A stretch of 64,000 nucleotides of DNA from Sialis fuliginosa (taxonomy: Eukaryota > Arthropoda > Insecta > Megaloptera > Sialidae): the NCBI GenBank assembly GCA_961205875.1, contig OY540822.1, forward strand, positions 16,122,501-16,186,500. Reading direction: 5' to 3'. Below are positions 12,601 to 32,866 of this stretch, piece after piece; position 1 is the stretch's first letter, and the number at the start of each line of letters is the position of its first letter. The notes beneath the pieces are model-generated. The model did not search any database. It saw only the letters and a list, made by a program, of their open reading frames with translations, and was not told the DNA's origin. The position numbers and the translations under genes were made by a program.

Positions 12601-15044
12601 AAAACATCTTGAGTTTGACTTGATTGATACAGCGGGCATGAGCGAATCCCAGCTCAAAGAAATACCTTACACTGTAGTTGAAACGAGCCACGCTAAACAG
12701 CTTAGACTCAAGCAAGCTGCTATCGCAAAAAAGTTAGAACTTTTTTTATAATTCATTTTTGGATTTTTTTACGAAAATTTTTTTTTTTTTTAGTAAAACT
12801 TTGAATACATCTACACCACGAAACGATAATAGTAAAATTTATTCACCTCATGGTCTTCCTATGCAAACGTGCAATAGTATTAATAGAGTCAAGAACTGGT
12901 CAGGATATAACAATTCTAGTTTACTAATTCCAGACTTACCTAATACTAGCTCTAGCGGCATTCGTGTTGGTCTAGATAACGGTCTAGACAATGGATTGAG
13001 GGCCAATCACGAACATACAGATTCTGGATTAGGTGCTGAACAAGATTATGATTGTTTAAACGATAGGTTCGTCATAATTAACAAAATACACACTGTCCAC
13101 AATTATTTGTATACAGTAGAATCTCTTTTTACGAAAATAAGAATGCCTAAAAAAATACAAAGAAAATCTGATCAGAATTATCGCGACTATTCGAAAATAT
13201 AGTTCGTGAAAATTTGTAAAACGAACATTTTATAAATAACAAAACGTTTACTTATTTAAATTATTTGAATTGTCAGCTTAACTTCAAATCCGCGTAAAAA
13301 GGAACACTACTGTACTATATTCTTTATTTTATTTTATTTTTTGCGGGGTTATAAAATAAAATAAAAAGACATGTAACACTCATTTTTAACATTTACAAGT
13401 TTACAAAGTCAAAATTATAATGTTAATTATAAGTCCGTGAAAAATTGTGAACAGATACAAAGAATTTGATTATATTTCAGGTCCAATATGTATCCATCTT
13501 TGATACATAACATCGGATTACATGAAAACAATAATATAATTGGGCAAGCGGGCGCGGACAGACGAATTCCAATGGTCGATCCCGTGAGTAATACGTGTAG
13601 TAACGTTAGACAATCTCACGCCATCAGAACCCTTCCTCGCGCTTCTAAGGGTTCTCTAATATCTCCCTCTTCCGCTTACAATAAAACCGAGCTGTCACAT
13701 AACAATGCTTTACGCTTTAGCGCCAATATTGGGCCCCTTGCTTTAGACGCCTGCACGGGCAGTTTGGGTCGAATGTTCGTACATCGTGACGGACCTTTGC
13801 GACTGCAAACGCAGCGCGACAACAATCTTATGTATCGCCAGGCTAGTCACTATAGTGAAAAGCTCTTTCAACTACTTGTGGTGAGTAGATGTTCTCGAAG
13901 GCGCCCTCAAAATTACGATTGTCAAAATTCACCGGTCGCAATTTTGATTGCTCCTTCAATTTCTATGCTTTAAAATTATATTACACTTGTACTGTCAATT
14001 TTATACTCTTTCTTGTTCCTAATGGGTTTACTAATTGTAAGAAACAACCGTTTTAATAATTTGTTTCATTTCTTTGAGACCACATTAAATATTATTTTGT
14101 TTGGCCTGAAAAAATTAATATCATTAGGTAGGTGATAGCCCACAGTTTATTTTCTAACTTATGATTTTCATTTTCTTGTATTCGAATCAGTATTTTTGTA
14201 ACAGAAGTATGTTTGTTTTCAAACGGTGAAAATTAATGAAATCAAATTTTTTTACATCAAACTTGATTTTTTTCATATAAATTTCAACTTAAAGATTCGA
14301 AAATAAGAAGGGAAATCATAACTAACTAAATAAACAAAAATTCTCTGTGGAATGACCCCCATCCTTCTCTTTTGGAATCGACGCCTATGGACATAACATT
14401 TAATTCGATAACTTTTGAGCCATGTTGGACTTTTCTCTGATCGAGTTAGATTATATTTTTTGTTTAAATATGATGTAAAAATGACAGTACTTGTGCTATT
14501 TTAATTTTCTTATTTCAAGTCTTGGTTTTATTTAGCAGTAGAACCATTGGATATGAATTTTAATGCTATGGGTATCTTAACATTTTTCATATATATATTT
14601 TCGCACAATTTCTTTATAAAAATGCACTTTACTTTTTGTACATAAATATTCTTTAGATATTAATATTAGAGACTACCTATTTTTAAATTTTTATCAAATA
14701 TGTAAATATTTATTTAAGTATAATAAAAATAAAATAAGAAATTTTCATTAAAAAATAACTTTTCCAGGTGGTACTACTGCTTTTTGAATATGTATATATT
14801 ATATATATTTGATTGTAATTGTAGTATGTTTATATAATTTTGACTACAATTTTTTTAGCCTCCCGAATCTTCACGAAATTTTAATTCGATTCAAGATTTT
14901 CGGAGCCCAAATAACGAGCAAAGAAATATTAAAAATAATCAACAAATATCGGAAAATAATTCCGATAATGTAAATAAAGTTGCCAACTTGAAAACATCAA
15001 CTGGCAAAAAACCAGATGGGGGAGAAATGAGTACTGAATTATAA
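613..15044 (+). CDS. EPB41L4A: Band 4.1-like protein 4A (FERM domain protein), 15 coding exons
   Basis: Coding exons: 613-696, 1252-1496, 8431-8528, 8673-8793, 8864-8951, 9012-9164, 9228-9385, 9448-9557, 10010-10094, 10267-10506, 11394-11534, 12340-12732, 12794-13066, 13481-13880, 14859-15044. All junctions are GT..AG and phases agree, giving 2775 nt, or 924 residues. The start [13 protein letters not shown] parallels MGCFC at the start of vertebrate EPB41L4A. FERM lobes occupy about residues 8-310 (landmarks [55 protein letters not shown]), followed by a FERM-adjacent segment. The tail is Ser/Arg/His-rich and ends its conserved part with QWKEVQR and LKEIPYT (about 613-619), both typical of EPB41L4A. 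The family links membrane proteins to the cortical cytoskeleton. The protein is longer than the human one (about 690 residues) through its disordered tail. Identity is confident; the exact function here is inferred. Confidence 0.95.
1252..1496 (+). CDS. EPB41L4A: EPB41L4A exon 2, FERM N lobe
   Basis: Acceptor TTTAG ends at 1251 and donor AG|GTTAGT follows 1496 (phase 2). It encodes the ubiquitin-like FERM N lobe, with [18 protein letters not shown] and [15 protein letters not shown], all typical of band 4.1 proteins. Confidence 0.95.
2548..2618. repeat. Short inverted repeat with AAAACCGACTT / AAGTCGGTTTT ends
   Basis: TAAAACCGACATAAAAAAAT on the left faces TTTTTGAAGTCGGTTTTA on the right. 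Related pieces recur near 2708-2735, 3518-3535, 5188-5215 and 6129-6175. This is a dispersed short element of unknown class. Confidence 0.5.
5799..6120. mobile_element. MITE with 40-bp TIRs and TAA target duplication
   Basis: The left end reads TGTCCGGTATCATAAAGGAC and the right end is its near reverse complement (GTCCTTTATAATACCGGACA). The inverted arms run about 40 bp through GCTAGC. TAA flanks both sides (5796-5798 and 6121-6123). The element interrupts a dispersed repeat whose uninterrupted form, CTTTTTAAGAAAAATATAAA, is at about 2532-2551, so the pre-insertion site is visible. A 3-bp TAA duplication suggests PIF/Harbinger type. It has no coding capacity. Confidence 0.85.
7660..7889 (-). 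mobile_element. GGTACTGGCACC-family MITE, truncated copy in reverse
   Basis: It ends in CCAAGACTGATGCCAGTAACT followed by TA. Internally it shares CCATTTTGACACC and CGATTGTCATCAAATTA with copies at 60325 and 62772. The opposite end is lost or diverged. Confidence 0.6.
8431..8528 (+). CDS. EPB41L4A: EPB41L4A exon 3, FERM M lobe
   Basis: Acceptor TCTATTTCAG, donor T|GTATGT (phase 1). It encodes [17 protein letters not shown], a hallmark of the band 4.1 central lobe, then [11 protein letters not shown]. Confidence 0.95.
8673..8793 (+). CDS. EPB41L4A: EPB41L4A exon 4, FERM M lobe
   Basis: Acceptor TTTAATTTCAG, donor GT|GTAAGT (phase 2). It encodes [19 protein letters not shown] and [15 protein letters not shown], matching the EPB41L4 family. 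Confidence 0.95.
8864..8951 (+). CDS. EPB41L4A: EPB41L4A exon 5
   Basis: Acceptor TTATTACAG, donor CTG|GTAAAA (phase 0). It encodes [18 protein letters not shown] and [10 protein letters not shown], the junction of the M and C lobes. Confidence 0.95.
9012..9164 (+). CDS. EPB41L4A: EPB41L4A exon 6, FERM C lobe
   Basis: Acceptor GTTTATAG, donor AAT|GTAAGT (phase 0), 51 codons. It encodes [20 protein letters not shown] and [12 protein letters not shown], the PH-like FERM C lobe. Confidence 0.95.
9228..9385 (+). CDS. EPB41L4A: EPB41L4A exon 7, end of FERM
   Basis: Acceptor TTTTTTACAG, donor AG|GTAATA (phase 2). It encodes [17 protein letters not shown], the canonical end of the FERM C lobe, and LGSRFRF of the FERM-adjacent region. 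Confidence 0.95.
9448..9557 (+). CDS. EPB41L4A: EPB41L4A exon 8, FERM-adjacent
   Basis: Acceptor TTGTTGTAG, donor T|GTAAAT (phase 1). It begins [13 protein letters not shown], equivalent to YSGRTALQM in human EPB41L4A, and ends in a basic stretch [11 protein letters not shown]. Confidence 0.9.
9576..9971. mobile_element. Pogo/Tigger-like MITE (TTTTTACGCGG family), long diverged copy
   Basis: Flanked by TA. The left end CAAAGGAGTATCTTTTTACG and right end CGTAAAAAGAGACCTTATTG match the copies at 13114-13312 and 35625-35906, and TAATATTAACAAAACGTT is shared inside. It is longer than its sisters because of extra internal sequence. It fills nearly all of intron 8 and ends 38 bp before the next exon. 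Confidence 0.7.
10010..10094 (+). CDS. EPB41L4A: EPB41L4A exon 9
   Basis: Acceptor AATATTTCAG, donor AT|GTAAGT (phase 2). It encodes a short polar linker ([16 protein letters not shown], then [11 protein letters not shown]). It is supported by phase and splice sites rather than by family similarity. Confidence 0.85.
10267..10506 (+). CDS. EPB41L4A: EPB41L4A exon 10, Ser/Arg/His-rich
   Basis: Acceptor TTATTTCAG, donor AG|GTATAA (phase 2), 80 codons. It is rich in Ser, Arg and His ([19 protein letters not shown]), like the disordered tail of vertebrate EPB41L4A. Its GC content is clearly above its surroundings. Confidence 0.88.
11394..11534 (+). CDS. EPB41L4A: EPB41L4A exon 11, His/Arg-rich
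   Basis: Acceptor TTTTTGTAG, donor AG|GTAAAG (phase 2). It encodes [19 protein letters not shown] and [17 protein letters not shown], similar in composition to the RRRSRSR part of human EPB41L4A. Confidence 0.88.
11887..12245. mobile_element. CAGTCGCCTGCAG-family MITE, copy 1
   Basis: TA-flanked, with ends CAGTCGCCTGCA and TGCAGGTGACTG. It shares its outer parts almost base for base with 20930-21312, for example CACCCTAAAGGCTAGAATCG and GGGAGGAGCCTACTAAGTTT. TA duplication and CAG termini fit a Tc1/mariner-pogo type non-autonomous element. It lies in EPB41L4A intron 11. Confidence 0.85.
12340..12732 (+). CDS. EPB41L4A: EPB41L4A exon 12, conserved LKEIPYT block
   Basis: Acceptor GAATTTCAG, donor AA|GTTAGA (weak, phase 2). 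It encodes [25 protein letters not shown] and [17 protein letters not shown], which align with [21 protein letters not shown] and [17 protein letters not shown] of human EPB41L4A. This is the best evidence for the 4A assignment. Confidence 0.95.
12794..13066 (+). CDS. EPB41L4A: EPB41L4A exon 13
   Basis: Acceptor is a T tract ending TTTTTAG; donor AG|GTTCGT (phase 2). The preceding intron is only 61 bp. It encodes an Asn/Ser-rich disordered segment with the near-repeat [10 protein letters not shown]. It is supported by splice phase rather than by family similarity. Confidence 0.82.
13114..13312. mobile_element. Pogo/Tigger-like MITE (TTTTTACGCGG family), 199-bp copy
   Basis: TA-flanked, with ends CAGTAGAATCTCTTTTTACG and CGCGTAAAAAGGAACACTACTG. 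It shares ACAAAACGTTTAC and GAATTGTCAGCTT with the copy at 35625-35906, and lies in EPB41L4A intron 13. Confidence 0.85.
13481..13880 (+). CDS. EPB41L4A: EPB41L4A exon 14
   Basis: Acceptor TATATTTCAG, donor GTG|GTGAGT (phase 0), 134 codons. It encodes a disordered tail (for example [19 protein letters not shown]) without a known domain. GC and codon use are higher than the flanks. Reading through the donor gives a short alternative end at 13973. Confidence 0.85.
14859..15044 (+). CDS. EPB41L4A: EPB41L4A exon 15 (last)
   Basis: Acceptor ATTTTTTTAG, phase 0, stop TAA at 15042-15044. It encodes 61 residues rich in Asn, Ser and Lys, ending GGEMSTEL. No domain is seen. Confidence 0.82.
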   Translation, partial: PPESSRNFNSIQDFRSPNNEQRNIKNNQQISENNSDNVNKVANLKTSTGKKPDGGEMSTEL

Positions 15045-15247
15045 AATTAACTAAAGGTAATTTAAACCCGCAGTTAATTTTAGATATAATATTATAATAT
15101 AATATATGTTAGATGCCATATTTATCAGTGGTATATAAAATGTATTTAATTTCTATTATAAAAGGTTTCAAAAACATCGCAAACTAAAGTTTTAGAAAAT
15201 AATTAAGTTATTATTTTTTCTATTAAATATATATGAAAGCAATGATA

Positions 15248-15253
15248 AATAAA
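15248..15253 (+). terminator. Candidate poly(A) signal of EPB41L4A
   Basis: The first AATAAA after the stop, about 205 nt downstream. Further AATAAA words follow near 15307 and 15473, so the true site is uncertain. Confidence 0.35.
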
Positions 15254-15728
15254 AAAATGATTTTTTTCCCATAAAATAGTAATTTTAGTCTGTTATTTTA
15301 TTTAGTAATAAATATTATAAACTTAAATATATAACCAAAAAAATATCTATATATTTAAAAAATATCTTTCATATTTACTAATTGTAAGTATTTATAAATT
15401 AATTAAAATTATTAAGTGTATTATAATATAGAAAAAATAATTTGTATTAAAAAATTTTAATGTGACTGTATAAATAAATATATATTACAATGTCTAAATC
15501 ATTTTAATCTGCATAACCCAAAACCTTTTTTTAATCATTGCTTCTAATTTTGTATAAAAATAAATAGGGGACCCTTAATATACAATATACACGTTTTTAA
15601 TTCACTTAATTTTCCCATAGGTATTTAAATTTTCAAATAATATCAAGTATAAGAACCACATTCACATAGCGAGGAAACGAACCACGCGATAGACGAAATC
15701 TATCTACACTAGTACAACATTAGTCTCT

Positions 15729-15737
15729 AGGTGGCGC
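15729..15737 (+). promoter_or_regulatory. CTCF-core-like word AGGTGGCGC
   Basis: AGGTGGCGC, the published core of insect CTCF sites, preceded by CT. It lies in a short GC-rich island otherwise surrounded by AT-rich DNA, between two convergent genes. Binding is inferred only. Confidence 0.35.
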
Positions 15738-16908
15738 AATGGCGGTGTGTCAGATCGTGTGCGAGAAAATTATTGTGAAAATTTCATTTAAAAAATCATT
15801 TTTAAAAGGTGTGTAGTGTTTATTTATATCAAATTCGATAAATAAAACATATTTAAGTACTTTTAAAACAAATTTATGTAAAAAAACATTCAAATTTCTT
15901 AAAGAAAAGTTACCTAATTTTTAAACAGAATTGGTATAAGTATACCTATTTAATTATACCATTATAGTGCAGCAATTAAAATTTAAAAAAATGTATTTGT
16001 GGATAGTATAAATATAGTTTATTTGTGAAAAGTTTTTATGGAGAATAGCTGATATATCATTTATGTGTATAATATTAAAGGTAATTCGTCTTCTTTATTT
16101 TTATTATTGTATTTATAATATATATAAACTTAGTATTAGTATTATTCAGATATCAAATCTTGTCAGTATAAAAAAAGGAAGTTTTTATTTTAATATTGAA
16201 ATATATCGATAGTATTAGTTCTGCACCCTTGTTTTACTTTTGAGGTCCGTGTTCCCTTGCCTTGTTGTGGATTGACGATAATTGAATTAGAAAATATCAA
16301 CAATTGCAACATTTGTAATTGTGCTAGACAGTGTTTGACCGTGTTATATAGCATGGGGTTGTTTCTATACCCTTAATAGAATAACTCTCTTCTGGTTGTC
16401 ACTTCCTATTATGCTGTTATTCTGACCAAAGCCATCAATTTAATCATTTCTTATTTATTACCACGTCTAAATCACTTTGTCCACTAATAGATGGTAATAT
16501 ATAAATATTATGTTATATTTTATAAATAGGAATGCAAACTGCTCATTTAAAATAATATCGTTTTGTGAAAGTAATGATTATATTATTTATATTGAAATAA
16601 AATAAAAATATTTATAAATTATTATATTTATTGTCCATAACATATTAATAGTATACATGGAACAATCAGAAAATGTTACATTTTAAATGTATTTTTATAC
16701 AAACTCATTGCTATATTATGTATTTAATGTTTAATTAGCACACCCATTCATTTCAATGATTTTGTATCGTATATCTATTGATTATGTCGTAGAACTACAA
16801 ATCACAAAATATTTCAAATTTTACGCATTTTATTTATTTACAGTAGGTATATAATGTAAAATAACGTATATATTGTAGATATGTATATACAATTAATAAT
16901 AACAATTT

Positions 16909-18330
16909 GACAATTTTTAAAGATTTGAATGAATGAAATTTGGTAGCTTGCAAACATTTTGAACAAGGTATTTATTTTGATAATTAAAACAGTGGTACTT
17001 CAATTTACTAAAACAAAATTGGTGATTCTGACCCTGTCATATTGTTAAATATTATATATTTTTAATTCCCTTGTTTTTTATTTACTAATATATTAATCAA
17101 TGTCATAAAACTGTCGTATAAAATATTTGATATCTCGTTCAAGGTAGCAAATATTATCTAATTTCTTTGTTATATATATAATTATTTCTATCAAATTAAT
17201 TAAGGTAGTTTTAATCAGGCACTATTATACTTTTAAAAGATCCAAAAAATTATTTTTAATATTTTCTATTCTGTTCTTTCTCCCATAATTTTCAAAGAAA
17301 TTTTGAATATTTTTATATAGGCCCATAAAAGATGTTTATTGTACAGAGACAATTTTTAAAGATTTAATAATTTATTATAAGTATAAAGCAATCCTGATAA
17401 CAATTGAATGAAATTTGGTAGCTTGCAAACACTTTGAACGAGGTATTTTATTTTGTGAGATTTATTTTGATAGTTAAAACAGTGGTACTTCAATTTACTA
17501 AAACAAAATTGGTGATTCTGACCCTGTCATATTGTTAAATATTATATATTTTTAATTCTCTTGTTTTTTTATTTACTAAAATATTAATCAATGTCATAAA
17601 ACTGTCGTATAAATTATTTCATATCTCGTTCAAGGTAGCAAATATTATCTAATTTCTTTGTTATATAATAGGTATTTGTAAATTTTAATTTTTGTATATT
17701 TGATATTTAACTGCATATATTATAATAATTATTTTGACTTTTGAACGATTTAGTTTTTAATCATTTGACAACATAATTGCAGAATATCGAAATATTTTTA
17801 TATGCAGATTTTTTTCGCATTTATAATTAGTTTTTACTTTACGAGAATCAATTGACTCGTAAAGGCGGGAAATACATGTATTTTTAATTAATTTTATATA
17901 CATATCATTATCATTTAATCTATACGTTTTTGAATACTTTTTGGTAATGAATATTCATCAATGAAATTAATTAAATTTGAAACAAACGAAAAATATTTAT
18001 ATACTTACTTTTATAATATAGTACGTAATTTCTAATGTTTAATAAAGAAATATAGTAATATATATGTACATAGATTATTGTTTACAATATTACAATTCAT
18101 CTTCTAAAGGTGTATATAAATTTCTCGGATTAAATTCAAATGGTAATCAATAGTTGATATTATTTCTATCAAATTATTTAAGGTAGTTTCAGGCACTATT
18201 ATACTTTTAAAAGATTCAAAAAATTATTTTTAATATTTTCTATTCTGTTCTTTCTCCCATCATTTTAAAAAATTTTTTGAATATTTTTATATAGGCCCAT
18301 AAAAGATGTTTATTGTACAGAGACAATTTT
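16909..18330. repeat. Tandem duplication of a ~440-bp unit; second copy interrupted
   Basis: Unit 1 is 16909-17347. Unit 2 starts at 17348 with the same words (AATGAAATTTGGTAGCTTGC, GGTGATTCTGACCCTGTCAT) and runs to about 17662. It resumes at about 18150 (ATTATTTCTATCAAATTA) and ends near 18330 (GATGTTTATTGTACAGAGAC). About 490 bp of unrelated AT-rich DNA splits it. No coding sequence. Confidence 0.85.
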
Positions 18331-18817
18331 TATAAAAAAAAACATAACAATCTAGTTTAAGAAGTCTACATAATAGTAAATAAGTATGTCATTATATCGA
18401 ATTTCGAATCAAAGTATTTTTTTTTACAAAAAAAATATTGATTTTATTTCATGTGGTTATCAAATTAAAAAGCAATTATCGTTTTGTAATATTTAAATAA
18501 CAGTAAATATTAATATTCTTTTTACATTAGTATACAAGCAGTACCAAACAATTTGACTGATATTTTTGGTGTGGAAATACTTATTATATATGAATTTATT
18601 ATTCAAAATTAATGTCTGTATTTTTAAAAATTATTAATTTATATATATTGATGTACTTAATTTAATTACTAATTTAATATTCATAACGTAATAAATTTTT
18701 GCTTTTCAAGATAAATTTCACTTGAGCCAAAATAATGTTCTAGAAATACTCAATTAAGTTGATTTTTTTTATCAAATGTTCTTTCCCATAAAATATTTAA
18801 CAAACATAATAATAGTA

Positions 18818-18932
18818 CAGTAGAACCTCGAACATTTTTAAACATTACTATCATTATGTATAGACTTATTATTTTTTGTAGTTACATAAATTCAAAAGTA
18901 ATTGAAAATTGTCTCAAATTGAAGTTCTACTG
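18818..18932. mobile_element. 115-bp TA-flanked MITE (CAGTAGAACCTC)
   Basis: Left end CAGTAGAACCTCGAA and right end TTGAAGTTCTACTG, with TA on both sides. The CAG terminus and TA duplication fit the pogo-like group seen elsewhere in the window. Confidence 0.65.
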
Positions 18933-19503
18933 TACAGAGAAACCTCTCAAAAAGTATATTTTTCTGTTCCTTTTTCCGTGTAAAGTTAAACTATAAAATT
19001 GTTTGTAGTTTATTGATTGGGAAAGAGAGGAAAAAAATGAGTAATTCTAAATAAAATTTCGTAGAATTATACTTAATATTAATTTTTTTATAAACACATT
19101 CACGTAACCTGATTTTTCTTGCGTATCAGTCTAATATATTATTTCCTAAAAAATCAATAATCTAGAAAATTTTGTAAAAATTTCTAGGAATTCAGTATTT
19201 TTGGTAATTTTAGAATAATTAAAACATACAAAATAATTTATACACTATGTAAATATATACAGTTTTAAGATCTTTAAAGTCGGTGTTAACAGCATTTATT
19301 TGAGGGGCAATTATATTTTCATCTAGAAAATAAACCAAAATTTACTTAATTTTTATATTATTTTTAAATGTTAAAAAATCCTGTCACGAGGTATATTTTT
19401 TCATGAAATTAATGATATATTAAACTGATACGTATAAGAAAAGTCGACTTGTTATAATGTGTTTATTAAAAATAATAATCTAATTTTGTGGCAAAAAGGA
19501 AAT

Positions 19504-19509
19504 TTTATT
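19504..19509 (-). terminator. Candidate poly(A) signal of Shox
   Basis: AATAAA on the minus strand, about 240 nt past the Shox stop codon. Other such words exist nearby. Confidence 0.35.
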
Positions 19510-19746
19510 TAGAATTATTATGTGTTTATTATTGTACTTTTAGAGAGGTTTACATGTTTTGATAGATTTTACTGTACCTACTTGAATATTTTAACTTACA
19601 TGCAATGAAAGTACATCGCACGAACCTTATGGAAAAGTGATAGATTTTTTTTAACAATGTTGATTTGCAACTTACAAAAATCCATGAGTTTCGTGCTGCG
19701 TGATTTCAGCAATCAGTTTCCCCAATGATCACAACCACTTTTCTCT

Positions 19747-30940
<11,194 letters not shown>

Positions 30941-32393
30941 AATGTTTTCGATGATAAAAACACTTTCTTTATTTTACCTTACACATGTGTATAGTATAAC
31001 ATATAGTATGCATTTTAAAAACTAAAATCAACCACAAATCGAATAAACTATATTTGTGATAGTTTAACTATAAACTTAAATCACATTCTAAACACATAAT
31101 TTAATAGATAATTTCACGGCTTTACTATGATATTATAGAACATATCATATCATATCGTTCACTGTTACTGGTTTTGCCATTTTCGTTTTTCTTAATTTCC
31201 AAATAACAGAGAATTTGCGAACAAGGGCTATTTCCAATCATGCAATAGTATCCACCCCCTAGTATTTCCTATCCCGTACTACAACATAGGGGTTGTAAAG
31301 TGTCCATCTCATTTGTACTCGTTGCAAAAGATTCTTACTCTGTCTTACGTTTAAGCTCTAGTATTTGCTTTTCTTTCTAATTCAAACCAAGGATTCCATC
31401 AGGATAACGGAAGATGCTGGTAATATTATAATATAACTGATTGCTAAGTCTTCGTATACATAGTTTTCCAGAAAACTAAAATATTTTATACCTTAAAGGA
31501 ATTATATCTACATTCACTATTATATTAATGTATATTAGCCTTATTGAACTGCATTTATAGAAATTATGACATTAAAAGTACCTCAATATATACACACAAA
31601 AATAATCAATTGATTTCGTATCTTATATGTAGGGTCTCTAAATTTACGTTAAATTGAATATAATAGTTTTAGATATTTCTCTAAATACTGTGCAGACTTT
31701 ATAACCATCTGTATAAAATGTTCCTTCTCATTCAAACTAATACCACAGCACTGAGTTTATCTCTATCTTATACGGTACTGGTTGCTTTTCCGTTGATTTT
31801 ACCCCATATTTAAGGGTAGGAGGGTTTTATGGAATAAGCCACACCTCTGTCATGTCCGCCATTGGGTAAAGTATACTAGTATTGGACTGTAAAGGGATGA
31901 AATGTTTAAATTTTACAGTACTTACGATTTCCACGTCTATTTATGTGTAATATTTGACAAGTCCGAGCAAATAGTAAATATTTTCCGCGGATATTTTTGT
32001 AGCAAACAAAAATAAATAGTACGATTGTAATTGTCGAATTCAAATACAGATTTGGCTTGAACCCAGAAGCCATAAGAGTACCGCGAAAATCTGAAATGTA
32101 TACGACTTTACACCTAGTCAATAATTTTTATTTTTACACGAGTCTAATGAATAATTTATAATAATTAATTATTCTTAAACTTTTATTTTTCAAATATTAA
32201 AAATAAAAGTTTAAGAATACGTATATGCGTTATTTTAATCTATTTTGAACGATTATTTTACTTATATTATATTACTTATTTTAGTAATATTATTTTCTAA
32301 ACTACTGTATTTAGTACACGAAAAAATTGTATAATAAAAATTACTATATGTAAATTGGGGGCAGATGGGTATTATGGGAAAAACATGAAAATA

Positions 32394-32866
32394 AAATACT
32401 GGCACTAGTCTTGGATTATACTCCAGTGTTGGAATTTTGTTTAATTAAATGTACTAAATTGGAAATATTTGTTGATAATTGATTACTGCCATTTAATAAT
32501 CATAATCTATAGACATTTAACTGTAAAACAGATTAATTTTATCATACAGCCAATGGGTGTTCAAAATGGTGGACACTTAAACTAATTATTAGTGTAACCT
32601 ATTTATTAATTATCAGGTATATTATTATCATATTATCATATCATTACGATTCTTTATTTTATAATTTTTGTTTCGTATCATTTTGTAATCACTATAGGTA
32701 CCCATTACTGGGTTTACTTTGTCCATTACTGGAGGAAAAATATAAACAAAATAAAAGGTTATAGTTTAAAAAACAAACTATATTTGTGGATTTTGGTAAT
32801 TAAATTGATTTAATAGAGTTACATATTTTATTAGTAACATATTCATGTAAACTGGTGCCAGTACCT
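32394..32866 (+). mobile_element. GGTACTGGCACC-family MITE, 473-bp copy
   Basis: Left end AAAATACTGGCACTAGTCTT, right end ACTGGTGCCAGTACCT, flanked by TA. The body is shared with 23844-24250. Confidence 0.8.

Larger units (their letters stand above)
15045..19746. other. Intergenic space between two convergent genes
   Basis: Holds the 3' ends of EPB41L4A (plus) and Shox (minus), a small GC-rich island near 15660-15775, a DRE-like TATCGATA at 16204-16211, a tandem duplication at 16909-18330 and a small TIR element at 18818-18932. No further gene is seen. Confidence 0.7.

Noticed and set aside
15745-15810. Short frame from ATG 15739 (MAVCQIVCEKIIVK) as a gene start
   Set aside because: It ends after about two dozen codons and no downstream exon fits.
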